Below are positions 8,653 through 17,038 of a stretch of 64,000 nucleotides of DNA, piece after piece. The DNA comes from Herbidospora daliensis. GTDB lineage: Bacteria > Actinomycetota > Actinomycetes > Streptosporangiales > Streptosporangiaceae. The stretch is from assembly GCF_001570585.1 (NCBI RefSeq), contig NZ_BBXF01000001.1, positions 303,691 to 367,690 of the forward strand. Reading direction: 5' to 3'. Made by a program: the position numbers and the translations under genes. Position 1 is the first letter of the stretch. Every line of letters starts with the position of its first letter. Below the pieces are notes generated by a model. That model was not told where the DNA came from, made no database searches, and saw nothing but the letters and a program-made list of their open reading frames with translations.

Positions 8653-10157
8653 CAGACCGTCCGGGCGAAGAAGGCCCGCAGCGGTTCCAGGTGGACGTCG
8701 GGGGACGTCCAGTCGTTCTCCAGGTTCTCGGTGACGTGGTGGACGGCCGGCTCCGCGCCGGGGCGGTGGTGGCGGACGACCGGGTGGAGGTAGTGGCCCT
8801 CGTCGGCGCGCGCCGAGTCGCTCTGGGTGATCCGGCCCACCGTCACGTCGAAGGGGTCGACCTGGTCGTGGCCGGGGCCGTACTCCAGCGTGATCGTGTA
8901 GTGGGGACCCTCGATCGGCAGGTCGACCGGGCGTTCCTCCAGGTAGCGGCCGTCGTGGGTGATCACGTCGCCGATCACGCCGAACTGCTGCCACAGGGCC
9001 GAGCTGCGGTTGACCCGGTCGAGCACCGCCTGCGCCATCGCCTTCGGGTCGGCGCCGACGTCTTCGCCGGGCCACGCCACGTCGTGGTGCCGCTCCTCCA
9101 GGATGCGGTGCAGGGCGCGCACGCCGTAGCGGAAGCCGTGGATGAAGCCGCTGGTGCCGCGCTTGAAGTCGCGCGACTGGGTGATGGTGCCGGCGAAGTA
9201 GAGGCCCGGCACGTCGATCGACTCGTAGGCCGGAGTCAGCGCCGGGAAGCGGCCGCTGACGTGCAGCGCGGGGCGGCAGGTGTCGTCGAAGATCGACCGG
9301 TCGAAGGCGAACCCGGCGCAGACGATGACGCGGTCGTAGGGGATGTCCTTGGTGACCTCGTCGGCCCGCACGAACGCGACCGTCACCCGGTAGGTGCCGT
9401 CGTCGAGGCGCTCGATGTGCCGCACCTCGCCGTCGAGGATCGCGTTCTGGGACTTGAGCTGGTAGGTGTCGAGGAAGTTGTTGTTGATCGCGCGCAGGTG
9501 GCCGACGTAGTGGGTGCGCCAGGCCAGCTTGACCGAGTGGGGCCCGGCCACGTGGACGACCGCCGCGGTCTCGACCAGGTTGTCGGCGGTCTCGAAGGCC
9601 GAGTTGCCCTTGCCGATGATGAGCACCCGCTTGTCGACGAAGTCCTGCGGGTCGACGGAGACCACGCCGTACTGTTCGGCCTGCTCGACGCCGGGGATGG
9701 CCGGGACGTTCTCCCTGCTCACCCCGGTGGCGATGATCAGCCGGCGGGCGGTGCGCACGACGCCGTGGTCGTCGGTGACGGCGAAGCCGCCGTCGGTGCG
9801 GGTCACCCGGCGGGCGCGGGAGCCGTACACCACATCGAGGCCCTCGGCGAATCTGGCCAGGTAGCGCACCATGTCGTCGGCGTGCGGGAAGTAGCGGTCG
9901 CTGAAGCGGGTGAACAGCAGCTCCGGGTCGTCGGACAGGAGGCTGTTCCAGTCCATGCGGAGGTTCAGCTCGGGGTCGTCGGTGCCGTTGTACTTCTTGT
10001 TGATGGAGATGAGGGTCCGATGGCGGGGGAAGGTCGTGAAGAACGTGCCCGGCTCCGGGCCCGCCTCCATGATCGTGTACGACCTTCCGGCCGCCCTCAG
10101 GAACCATCCCATCTGCAGACCGGCCGGTCCCGCGCCGATCACCAGGTAATCCAGCAT
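8652..10157 (-). CDS. FOXRED2-like FAD/NAD(P)-dependent oxidoreductase
   Basis: 501-aa flavoprotein. The FAD Rossmann motif is at the N-terminus (YLVIGAGPAGLQMGWFL), a second dinucleotide site is in VLIIGKGNSAFETADN, and TATG-like signatures occur in LIIATGVS and VIVCAGFAF. The segment RHRTLISINKKYNG and the flanking residues resemble animal FOXRED2 and its bacterial relatives more than class B monooxygenases. Likely an NAD(P)H-dependent oxidase or monooxygenase. Second gene of the five-gene operon, 24 nt after the ligase. Confidence 0.75.
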   Translation of the reverse strand: MLDYLVIGAGPAGLQMGWFLRAAGRSYTIMEAGPEPGTFFTTFPRHRTLISINKKYNGTDDPELNLRMDWNSLLSDDPELLFTRFSDRYFPHADDMVRYLARFAEGLDVVYGSRARRVTRTDGGFAVTDDHGVVRTARRLIIATGVSRENVPAIPGVEQAEQYGVVSVDPQDFVDKRVLIIGKGNSAFETADNLVETAAVVHVAGPHSVKLAWRTHYVGHLRAINNNFLDTYQLKSQNAILDGEVRHIERLDDGTYRVTVAFVRADEVTKDIPYDRVIVCAGFAFDRSIFDDTCRPALHVSGRFPALTPAYESIDVPGLYFAGTITQSRDFKRGTSGFIHGFRYGVRALHRILEERHHDVAWPGEDVGADPKAMAQAVLDRVNRSSALWQQFGVIGDVITHDGRYLEERPVDLPIEGPHYTITLEYGPGHDQVDPFDVTVGRITQSDSARADEGHYLHPVVRHHRPGAEPAVHHVTENLENDWTSPDVHLEPLRAFFARTV

Positions 10158-10181
10158 GCCCCCAGTGTTGGCGGGCGATTC

Positions 10182-11531
10182 TCAGAGAACGATCAGAGCC
10201 AGTAAGGCCTTCTTGTCAGGCTTGCCCGACGGGGCCAGGGGGACCTCCTCGACGACCGTGATCGTGGCGGGCACGTGGTCGGCCCCCAGTTCCTCCCTGA
10301 CGTGGTCGCGCAGCTCGTCCAGGTCGGGCTCCTTCGCGACGACGAACGCGTGGGCCGCCTCGCCGGTGGCCCGGTCGGGGGCGCCGACGACGTAGGCGGC
10401 CTCGACGCCGGGGCAGCTCTCCAGGGCGCGCTCGATCGGCCCGAGGTAGACGACCATGGCGTTGACCATGACGGCCTCGCGGATGCGCCCGACGATGTGG
10501 ATGTAGCCGTCGTCGTCTACGTGGCCCAGGTCGCCGGTGCGCAACCAGCCGTCGGCGATCGGGTTCTCCTCGCCGTTCCAGTAGCCGCTCATCAGGTAGG
10601 GGCTGCTCACCAGCAGCTCGCCCTCCTCGACCCTGACCCGGACCATCGGATGGGGGCGGCCGACGGTGTGCCCCTTCGCGGCCAGCTCACGCGGGGTGAT
10701 CATGGAGATCGACCCGGCCTCGGTCGCGCCGTAGCCCTGGTAGACGACCGGCCCGAGCAGCTTCACCGCCCGCTCCAGCCGGGACGCCGAGATGGGCGAG
10801 CCGCCGATCATCATGGTGCGCATGTCGGGCAGCTCGGTGCCGGTGTCGACGATCTGGGTCAGCCGGGGCACCGTGAAGATCGAGCCGGTGATGCGCAGGT
10901 CGCGGTAGACGCGCGGGAACTCCGGGTCGACCGGGATCACCAGGGTGCCGCCGCCGAGCAGCGCGAGCGCGAGGTGCTCGAAGACGACCATGCTCGCCAG
11001 CGTGCCGAACAGCAGATACCGCTCGAACCCGGCGGCCATCTCCCGGGCCACCGGCGACCACTCCTGCGGCTGCCAGGCCCAGTGGCGGTCGAGCGCGCCG
11101 TAGGTGAGCGCGCACCCCTTCGGCCGGCCCGTGCTGCCGCTGGTGAAGGCCAGCAGGGCGACGTCGCCGGGCCGGGCCAGCGGGGTCAGGATGGGCGCGC
11201 CCCCGGCCTCCGGCAGGGTGTCGTCGTCGACGACGTGGTCGACGTCCATCGACAGGACGTGGGCCAGCTGCGCCCTGGAGTAGCCCGGCCGCACGCCGAC
11301 CACGCGGCAACCCAGGACGTGCGCGGCCATCTGGGCGGCGAACGCCTCGGGCGTGACCGACGTCCGGAACGCGATCGCCTTGCCGCGCAGGCCCTCGGCG
11401 TCGAGGGCGCCCGCCATGGAGCCGATCATGGCGAGCAGCTCCGCGCGCGTGACGACGCGGGAGCCGTGCTCGAACACGGGCCGGTGCGGCTCCTCGTGCA
11501 GGAGGTCCAGCAGCGGGGCGGGGAAGACCAT
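10182..11531 (-). CDS. AMP-forming acyl-CoA synthetase/ligase-like enzyme
   Basis: 449-aa ANL-superfamily adenylating enzyme: activates a carboxylate with ATP and passes it to CoA or a carrier. The P-loop is LLAFTSGSTGRPKG, the A5 motif is YQGYGATEAGSI, A7 is LRTGDLG, the hinge is VGRIREAVMVNAMVVYLGPIE and the C-terminal Lys is in PLAPSGKPDK. Shorter than typical (~500-550 aa), with a compact N-terminal lobe. First gene of the operon; substrate unknown. No carrier protein or ketosynthase lies nearby. Confidence 0.8.
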   Translation of the reverse strand: MVFPAPLLDLLHEEPHRPVFEHGSRVVTRAELLAMIGSMAGALDAEGLRGKAIAFRTSVTPEAFAAQMAAHVLGCRVVGVRPGYSRAQLAHVLSMDVDHVVDDDTLPEAGGAPILTPLARPGDVALLAFTSGSTGRPKGCALTYGALDRHWAWQPQEWSPVAREMAAGFERYLLFGTLASMVVFEHLALALLGGGTLVIPVDPEFPRVYRDLRITGSIFTVPRLTQIVDTGTELPDMRTMMIGGSPISASRLERAVKLLGPVVYQGYGATEAGSISMITPRELAAKGHTVGRPHPMVRVRVEEGELLVSSPYLMSGYWNGEENPIADGWLRTGDLGHVDDDGYIHIVGRIREAVMVNAMVVYLGPIERALESCPGVEAAYVVGAPDRATGEAAHAFVVAKEPDLDELRDHVREELGADHVPATITVVEEVPLAPSGKPDKKALLALIVL

Positions 11532-11630
11532 GCGCGTCTCCTTCGGGTCTGGGAAAGCGGCGACGAACGCGATACAACCACCAAGAGATCAGAGCCCGAT
11601 CAGACCCCTTCAGCCCCCCGGAGGCCGCTC

Positions 11631-12320
11631 GTGGACGTCATCGGCGCGGGATTCGGCCGGACCGGCACCAGGTCGCTGAAGGCGGCCCTCGAACTGCTCG
11701 GATTCGGCCCCTGCTACCACATGGCCAGCGTGATCGCCGAGCCCCGCCGGGTCGGCCAGTGGCTGGAAGTGGGGGAAGGCCGGTCGGCCGACTGGGACAT
11801 GATCTTCGAGGGCCACCGGTCGGCGGCCGACTTCCCGGCGTCGGCCTACTGGCGCGAACTGGCCGCCCACTACCCGAAGGCGAAGATCATCCTGACGGTC
11901 CGCGACCCCGGCCGCTGGTACGACAGCGCCCGCGAGACCATCTTCCGCCGCCCCATCGAAGCCGCCACCCCCAAACCGTGGTGGCGCCGCCTGGTGACCC
12001 GGCTGATCGCCTGGCGGGTGCCCGACTTCGCGCTCTTTCCCCAGATGTTGCGCACGACGGTCTACGACCGGGTGTTCGACGGCAAGGTCGCCGACCGCGA
12101 GCACTGCCTGGAGGTGTTCCGGCGGCACGTGGCGGAGGTCACGGCGGAGATCCCAGCCGAACGGCTGCTGGTGTTCGAGTGCAAGGAGGGGTGGGAGCCG
12201 CTGTGCCGGTTCCTGGGGGTGCCGGTCCCGGACGTGCCGTTTCCGCAGGCCAACGAGCGGGCGGCGTTCCACGGCAAACGCCCGGGGAGGGCCCTGCGGC
12301 TGATCGTGCGCGGCCGCTGA
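11631..12320 (+). CDS. Sulfotransferase-family protein, copy 2
   Basis: 229-aa paralogue of the protein at 2556-3263, with the same motif order but an intact P-loop-like GFGRTGTRSLKAAL. VRDPGRWYDSARETIF and FECKEGWEPLCRFLGVPVPD are shared. Start GTG at 11631, preceded by GGAGG about 7 nt upstream. Divergent from the ligase operon. The two copies bracket the P450/flavoprotein operon, which suggests a shared role or a local duplication. Confidence 0.8.
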   Translation: MDVIGAGFGRTGTRSLKAALELLGFGPCYHMASVIAEPRRVGQWLEVGEGRSADWDMIFEGHRSAADFPASAYWRELAAHYPKAKIILTVRDPGRWYDSARETIFRRPIEAATPKPWWRRLVTRLIAWRVPDFALFPQMLRTTVYDRVFDGKVADREHCLEVFRRHVAEVTAEIPAERLLVFECKEGWEPLCRFLGVPVPDVPFPQANERAAFHGKRPGRALRLIVRGR

Positions 12321-12322
12321 GT

Positions 12323-12949
12323 TCAGCCCGCCAGCATGGCGCGCATGCGGCCGATCTCGATCTGCTGGCCCGTCACGATGTCGAGCGCCAGCGTCCGCAT
12401 CAGCTGGTCGCGGCCCGCCTTGAGCTGCTCCCCCGCCATCGTCACCGCGCCCTCGTGGTGGCGGATCATCAGCGTCAGGAACAGCCGGTCGAACGCCTCC
12501 CCGCGGGCCGCGCGCAGGTCGTTCATCTCCGCCAGCGAGGCCATGCCGTAGCCCGTCGTATGGCTGTGGCCGGCCGGGATCTCGCGGCCGAGGCGGGTCA
12601 GCCAGCCGCTCAGGACGCCGATCTCCGGCTGCTGGGCGGCCGTGATCCGGACGGCCAGGGCCTTCACCTGGGGGTCGGCGGCGCGATCGGGGGCCAGGCC
12701 CGTCATCTCCAGGGCCTGGCGGTGGTGGCCGATCATGCCTTCGGCGAAGCGCACGTCGGCGGCGGCCACCTCTTCGGCGTCGACGCCCAGCGTCTGGCCG
12801 GGGGTGGCGACCGCGCCGCTCTCCCCGGGGGCGCCGGGCAGCACGACCGGGGGGCCCGAGCCCGCCACCACCGGGCGCGGGTCGTCCGCGCCGGGGGTGC
12901 AGGCGGCCACCGCCGTGAGGGCGATGGCCGCTAAGACGGCACGTCTCAC
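12323..12949 (-). CDS. DUF305 lipoprotein
   Basis: 208-aa exported protein. The signal peptide ends in the lipobox LTAVAAC, so it is probably membrane-anchored. The DUF305 domain has the paired histidine motifs MIGHHRQALEM and MIRHHEGAVTMA plus GHSH; the family is ferritin-like in fold and often linked to copper. The GTG start overlaps the pabC stop as GTGA, so it is co-translated with pabC although the functions seem unrelated. Confidence 0.8.
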   Translation of the reverse strand: MRRAVLAAIALTAVAACTPGADDPRPVVAGSGPPVVLPGAPGESGAVATPGQTLGVDAEEVAAADVRFAEGMIGHHRQALEMTGLAPDRAADPQVKALAVRITAAQQPEIGVLSGWLTRLGREIPAGHSHTTGYGMASLAEMNDLRAARGEAFDRLFLTLMIRHHEGAVTMAGEQLKAGRDQLMRTLALDIVTGQQIEIGRMRAMLAG

Positions 12950-13779
12950 GGGTCGAGGTCGTCGGCCGCGCGGGCCGCGAAGGCGTCCATGGCGGCGCGG
13001 GTGACCGGGCCGGGGCCGACCGGCAGGGCCTTGCCGTCGACCAGGCCGATCGGCTGGATGTCGCGGGTCGTCGAGGTCAGGAAGGCCTCTTCGGCGTCGT
13101 AGAGCGCGGCGAGGGGGACGTCCTCCTCGACGGCGTCGGGGTACCACTCCAGGGCCAGGGCGCGGGTGACGCCGGCCAGGCAGCCCGACGACAGGGTCGG
13201 GGTGACCAGGCGGCCGCCCGTGACGATGAAGATGTTGCTGCCGGTGCCCTCGCAGAGGTTGCCGGCCAGGTTCTCGAAGATCGCCTCGCCGCCGCCGCGC
13301 TCCTTGGCGTAGGCCAGGGCCTTGGCGTTGTCGCCGTAGGAGGTCGACTTCACGCCGGTCAGCGCGCCGCGCTCGTTGCGGGGCCACGGGACGACGACCA
13401 CGTCGGCGGTGACCGGGAACGGCTTCTGCTCGCCGACGATGATGATCGTGTTGGTGCCCTCGGAGCCGCGGTCGCTGCCCAGCGGCCCCGGTCCGCTCGT
13501 GTAGGTGATGCGGATGCGGCCCAGCGGCCACGCGGGAGCCGCCGCGACGGTCTCCCGGACGCCCTCGGCGATGGCCTTCGTGTCGGGTGCGGGGAGGTCC
13601 ATGCGCTTGGCCGAGAGAGCCAGGCGGTCGAGGTGGCGGGTGAGGGCGAAAACCTCGCCGTTCGTCACCTTGATCGTCTCGAAGACGCCGTCGCCGACCA
13701 TGAGCCCGTGGTCGAAGACGGACACGACCGCCTTCTCCGGAGCGATCAGATCGCCGTTGACCCAGATGGGAACCGCCAT
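12946..13779 (-). CDS. pabC: Aminodeoxychorismate lyase (class IV PLP enzyme)
   Basis: 277-aa fold-type IV PLP enzyme. Family motifs are FDHGLMVGDGVFETIKV, the PLP lysine in VKSTSYGDNAKALAYAK, and EGTGSNIFIVTGG. Branched-chain aminotransferases share the fold, but the position immediately downstream of a chorismate-binding synthase points to 4-amino-4-deoxychorismate lyase, which makes 4-aminobenzoate for folate. It ends overlapping the DUF305 gene. Confidence 0.8.
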   Translation of the reverse strand: MAVPIWVNGDLIAPEKAVVSVFDHGLMVGDGVFETIKVTNGEVFALTRHLDRLALSAKRMDLPAPDTKAIAEGVRETVAAAPAWPLGRIRITYTSGPGPLGSDRGSEGTNTIIIVGEQKPFPVTADVVVVPWPRNERGALTGVKSTSYGDNAKALAYAKERGGGEAIFENLAGNLCEGTGSNIFIVTGGRLVTPTLSSGCLAGVTRALALEWYPDAVEEDVPLAALYDAEEAFLTSTTRDIQPIGLVDGKALPVGPGPVTRAAMDAFAARAADDLDP

Positions 13780-13788
13780 GTGAGCCTT

Positions 13789-14787
13789 CTACCCTTCGTC
13801 TGAGCGGGATGCGAGCGCGATGAGCCGGGACGCCTTCAGCTCCGTCTCGCGCCATTCGTGCCCGGGGTCGGAGCCCCATGTGATGCCGGCACCGGTGCCG
13901 AAGCGGATCTCCTCACCGGTGATCCAGAAGGTGCGGATGCCCACCGCCAGGGCGGCCTCGCGCCGATCGGCGTCGACCCAGCCCACCGCCCCACAGTATG
14001 GCCCCCGGGGCGCTGGTTCGAGCGCATTGATGATGCTCAGCGCGGACGATTTCGGCGCACCCGTGACGGAACCGGGCGGGAACGTCGCGGCAAAGATCTC
14101 CGGCCACGACCTCCGGGTGGTCGCCTGGACGGTCGACACGAGGTGCACCAGCCCGGGATGCTCCTCCACGGCCAGCAGCTCGGGCACGGTCACGGAGCCG
14201 ACGTCGGCGACGATCCCGAGGTCGTTGCGGACCAGGTCGACGATCATCACGTTCTCTGCGTAGTCCTTCTCCAGCAGGTCGGCGTACGTCTCCCCGGTCC
14301 CCTTGATCGGCCGGGAGGTGATCACCGGGCCGCTGCGCCCCAGGTAGAGCTCGGGCGAGGCCGACACCACGGTCAGCCCCGGCACGTGGATCACCGCCGA
14401 GTGGGGCGCCGGGTTGCCCTCGGCCAGCAGCCCGGCCAGCGCCAGCGGGTCGCTGCGGTGGGTGAGCGGCGCCGACAACACCCGGCACAGGTTGGCTTGG
14501 TAGACCTCGCCCCGCTCGATGTGGTCGCGGATGGCCCGCACCCCGGCCTCGTAACCGGCCTGGTCGAGGGAGGAGCGCCACTCAGAACGGCGCGGCCCGA
14601 TCCACGGGCCGCTGGGGGCGGGCAGCGGCGCGGGGCGGACGTCGTCGAAGCGGGCCAGGGTGACCTTGCCCTCGAACTCCACCACGACCGCCCACCAGCC
14701 GCCCTCGTCGAGGGCGGCCAGATCGGTGGCGACGTCGCTCAGGCCGGTGGCCAGACGGCCCGCGACGTGGGCGAAGGCGTCGTGCAT
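13789..14787 (-). CDS. pabB: Aminodeoxychorismate synthase component I (chorismate-binding)
   Basis: 332-aa chorismate-binding enzyme that aminates chorismate with ammonia from a PabA-type amidotransferase. Motifs: RGEVYQANLCR, SRPIKGTGE, MIVDLVRNDLG, FPPGSVTGAPKSSAL, YCGAVGW and FGTGAGITW. It is short because the N-terminal domain of larger PabB/TrpE proteins is reduced. Start ATG 14787 has GGGAG 9 nt upstream and overlaps the 3' end of the LysR gene by 49 bp on the same strand. No pabA lies nearby. Confidence 0.85.
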   Translation of the reverse strand: MHDAFAHVAGRLATGLSDVATDLAALDEGGWWAVVVEFEGKVTLARFDDVRPAPLPAPSGPWIGPRRSEWRSSLDQAGYEAGVRAIRDHIERGEVYQANLCRVLSAPLTHRSDPLALAGLLAEGNPAPHSAVIHVPGLTVVSASPELYLGRSGPVITSRPIKGTGETYADLLEKDYAENVMIVDLVRNDLGIVADVGSVTVPELLAVEEHPGLVHLVSTVQATTRRSWPEIFAATFPPGSVTGAPKSSALSIINALEPAPRGPYCGAVGWVDADRREAALAVGIRTFWITGEEIRFGTGAGITWGSDPGHEWRETELKASRLIALASRSDEG

Positions 14788-15680
14788 CCGGCCATTCTCC
14801 CAGCGGCCTCCGCGAGCACGCGCGTCAGCTCCCGGGCAGCGGGCAGCGGCACGCGCGGCAGCGCCGCGAGCACGGTCCGGCGCGGGGCGTTCGCGGCGAT
14901 CGGGCGCAGCACCAGGTCGGGCCGCATGCCCTGGGTCGCGAGGGCCGGGACGAGGGTCACGCCCAGCCCGGCCGCGACGAAGCCGAGCTTGGCCGTCCAC
15001 TCCCCCACCCGCATGCCGACCCTCGGGGTGAACCCGGCGGCGGCGCACGCGGCGGCCAGCATGAGGCCCTGGCCCGGCCGGGCGCCCTCGATCCAGTTGT
15101 CGTCGCGCAGGTCGCGCAGGTCGACCTCGGCCCGCCCGGCCAGCGGGTGGCCGGCGGGCAGGCCGACGAGGAACTCCTCCTCCAGCAGCGGTTCGAGCAC
15201 GATCGAAGGGGGCGCGTCGAGCCCGGCCGGGTAGTCGCTGACCACGGCGACGTCGATGGCGCCCTGGTCGAGCCGGTCGACGAGATGGCCGGTCATGCCC
15301 TCGATGAGGGTGGTGTCGACGTCGGGGAAGGCGGCCCGGTAGTCCTTCAGCGCGGCCGGGACCAGCGCGGCGTTCGCGGTCGCGAAGGCGCCGACGCGCA
15401 GCCGCCCGCCGGTCCCCCGGTGGACGGCGGCCAGCTCCTCCTCGGCCCGCTGGAGGCGGTCGAGCACCTCGCGGGTGTGCCGGAGCAGGGTGACCCCGGC
15501 GGGTGTGAGGCGCACCCCCCGGGGCAGCCGCTCGAACAGCGGCCCGCCCGCCCGCGACTCCAGCGCCGCGACCCGCCGGGACACGGCCGACTGGGTGTAC
15601 TGGAGCTCTGCGGCCGCGGCGGTGAAGGAGCCGAGCCGGGCGACCGCGTCGATCAGGCGCAGCGCGTCGGTGTCGAACAC
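14739..15680 (-). CDS. LysR-family transcriptional regulator
   Basis: 313-aa regulator: N-terminal winged helix-turn-helix (FTAAAAELQYTQSAVSRRVAALES) and a C-terminal periplasmic-binding-like effector domain (LRVGAFATANAALVPAAL, AGLGVTLVPALA). Starts at GTG, divergent from the dehydrogenase gene at 15770 with about 90 bp between, the usual LysR layout, so that operon is its likeliest target. Its tail overlaps the start of pabB by 49 bp. Confidence 0.85.
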   Translation of the reverse strand: MFDTDALRLIDAVARLGSFTAAAAELQYTQSAVSRRVAALESRAGGPLFERLPRGVRLTPAGVTLLRHTREVLDRLQRAEEELAAVHRGTGGRLRVGAFATANAALVPAALKDYRAAFPDVDTTLIEGMTGHLVDRLDQGAIDVAVVSDYPAGLDAPPSIVLEPLLEEEFLVGLPAGHPLAGRAEVDLRDLRDDNWIEGARPGQGLMLAAACAAAGFTPRVGMRVGEWTAKLGFVAAGLGVTLVPALATQGMRPDLVLRPIAANAPRRTVLAALPRVPLPAARELTRVLAEAAGRMAGCTTPSPTSRAVWPPA

Positions 15681-15769
15681 GGGAGCTCCTCTTTGCCATT
15701 CCCTAGCAACATGCCTTCCATGAAATGTACGCGCTGGTGGAATGCCTTGAGCAGGGCTAGGGTCGAAAT

Positions 15770-16591
15770 GTGATCGCTTTTCTGGGATTGGGGAACATGG
15801 GTTCCCCCATGGCCCGCCGCCTCGTCGCCGCGGGCCAGAAGGTGACCGTGTGGAACCGCACGCGCAAGGAGTTCGACGGCGCGGCCGTGGCCGATTCGCC
15901 CGCCGAGGCGGTGTCGGGCGCGCCGATCGTCATCTCGATGTTGTCGAACCCCGACGCCGTGGCCGAGGTCGTCGAGGCGGCCAAGCCGGGCCTGTCGGCC
16001 GGGACAATCTGGGTGGAGATGTCCACGATCGGGCCCGACGCCGTGGCCGAGGTGCGGGCCCAGTTGCCCGACGGCGTCCGCCTGGTCGACGCGCCCGTGC
16101 TCGGCACGGTCGGCCCCGCCGCCGAGGGCAAGCTGCGCGTGATCGCGGGCGGGGAGGCCGCCGACGTCGAGCCGGTCAGAGACGTGCTCGGGGTGTTCGG
16201 GACCGTCCACCACTACGGTCCGCTGGGCTCCGGCGCGAAGATGAAGCTCGCCGTCATGGCCGGGCAGTTGTCGGTGCAGGTGCTGCTGGCCGAGAACCTC
16301 GCCTACGTCCAGCGGCTCGGCCTGTCGACCGCCGACTACTTCGACCTGCTCGACGCCACCCTGCTCGGCACCGCCGGCGAACGGCTGCGCCCGGTGGTCG
16401 AGGACGGTGTGCCCGAGACCCGCTTCAAGCTCGCCCTCGCGGCCAAGGACCTCACGCTCGCCACCGAGGGCCCCGGCGAGGTGCAGACCCTGACCGCCGC
16501 CGCCCGGGACCGCTTCGCCCAGGCCGCCGCGGCCGGGCACGGCGAGGGCGACATCACCGGCATCGTGCCCGCGCTGCTGGAACTGCCGTGA
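15770..16591 (+). CDS. NAD(P)-dependent beta-hydroxyacid dehydrogenase (3-hydroxyisobutyrate dehydrogenase-like)
   Basis: 273-aa 6-phosphogluconate-dehydrogenase-fold enzyme. N-terminal Rossmann motif FLGLGNMGSPMARRL, substrate motif LVDAPVLGTVGPAAEGKL and catalytic-lysine helix GSGAKMKLAVM. It may act on 3-hydroxyisobutyrate, tartronate semialdehyde or an imine; sequence alone does not decide. Start GTG, at the first base after an out-of-frame AT, with no strong RBS. Overlaps the RidA gene as GTGA. Confidence 0.8.
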   Translation: MIAFLGLGNMGSPMARRLVAAGQKVTVWNRTRKEFDGAAVADSPAEAVSGAPIVISMLSNPDAVAEVVEAAKPGLSAGTIWVEMSTIGPDAVAEVRAQLPDGVRLVDAPVLGTVGPAAEGKLRVIAGGEAADVEPVRDVLGVFGTVHHYGPLGSGAKMKLAVMAGQLSVQVLLAENLAYVQRLGLSTADYFDLLDATLLGTAGERLRPVVEDGVPETRFKLALAAKDLTLATEGPGEVQTLTAAARDRFAQAAAAGHGEGDITGIVPALLELP

Positions 16592-16977
16592 GGCTCAACC
16601 CGCCGACCGTCCCGGCCACGAACGGGCGCTACTCCCACGCGGTCAGGGCCGGCGACCTGCTGTTCGTCTCGGGCCAGGTCGCCGTCGACGCCTCCGGCGA
16701 GGTCGTCGCCCCGGGTGACATGACCGCGCAAACCGAGGTCGTGTACGACCACCTCCGGCTCATCCTCGAAGATCAGGGCGCGACCTTCGCCGACGTGGTC
16801 CACATCCGCACCTTCCTGACCGAAATGGACGGCCTGCTCGACCACGCGGCCGTGCGGGGGCGGCACGTGCCCTCTCCCCCGCCGGCCAGCACGACCGTCG
16901 AGGTGTCGCGGCTGTTCCGGCCCGGCCTGGTGGTCGAGGTGGAACTCGTCGCCGACCTCGCCGGAAGCGGCCGGTGA
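16588..16977 (+). CDS. RidA/YjgF-family protein
   Basis: 129-aa RidA-family protein, expected to hydrolyse reactive enamine/imine intermediates. Signature stretches: GDLLFVSGQVAVDASGEVV, QTEVVYDHLRLILEDQGATFADVVHIRTFL, and the C-terminal PPASTTVEVSRLFRPGLVVEVE with the family's substrate-site arginine. Translationally coupled to the dehydrogenase (4-nt overlap), so the pair may process an amino- or hydroxyacid and clear its imine by-product. Confidence 0.8.
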   Translation: MRLNPPTVPATNGRYSHAVRAGDLLFVSGQVAVDASGEVVAPGDMTAQTEVVYDHLRLILEDQGATFADVVHIRTFLTEMDGLLDHAAVRGRHVPSPPPASTTVEVSRLFRPGLVVEVELVADLAGSGR

Positions 16978-17038
16978 GCGCCTTTTCGCCGTGAGCCGGC
17001 GGAGACGGCGGTGGGGGCCGGGGTGGGCGGAGCCGTAA

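Noticed and set aside
9514-9864. 116-codon plus-strand frame inside the flavoprotein gene
   Set aside because: Shadow frame; the minus strand encodes a continuous FAD/NAD(P) protein here.
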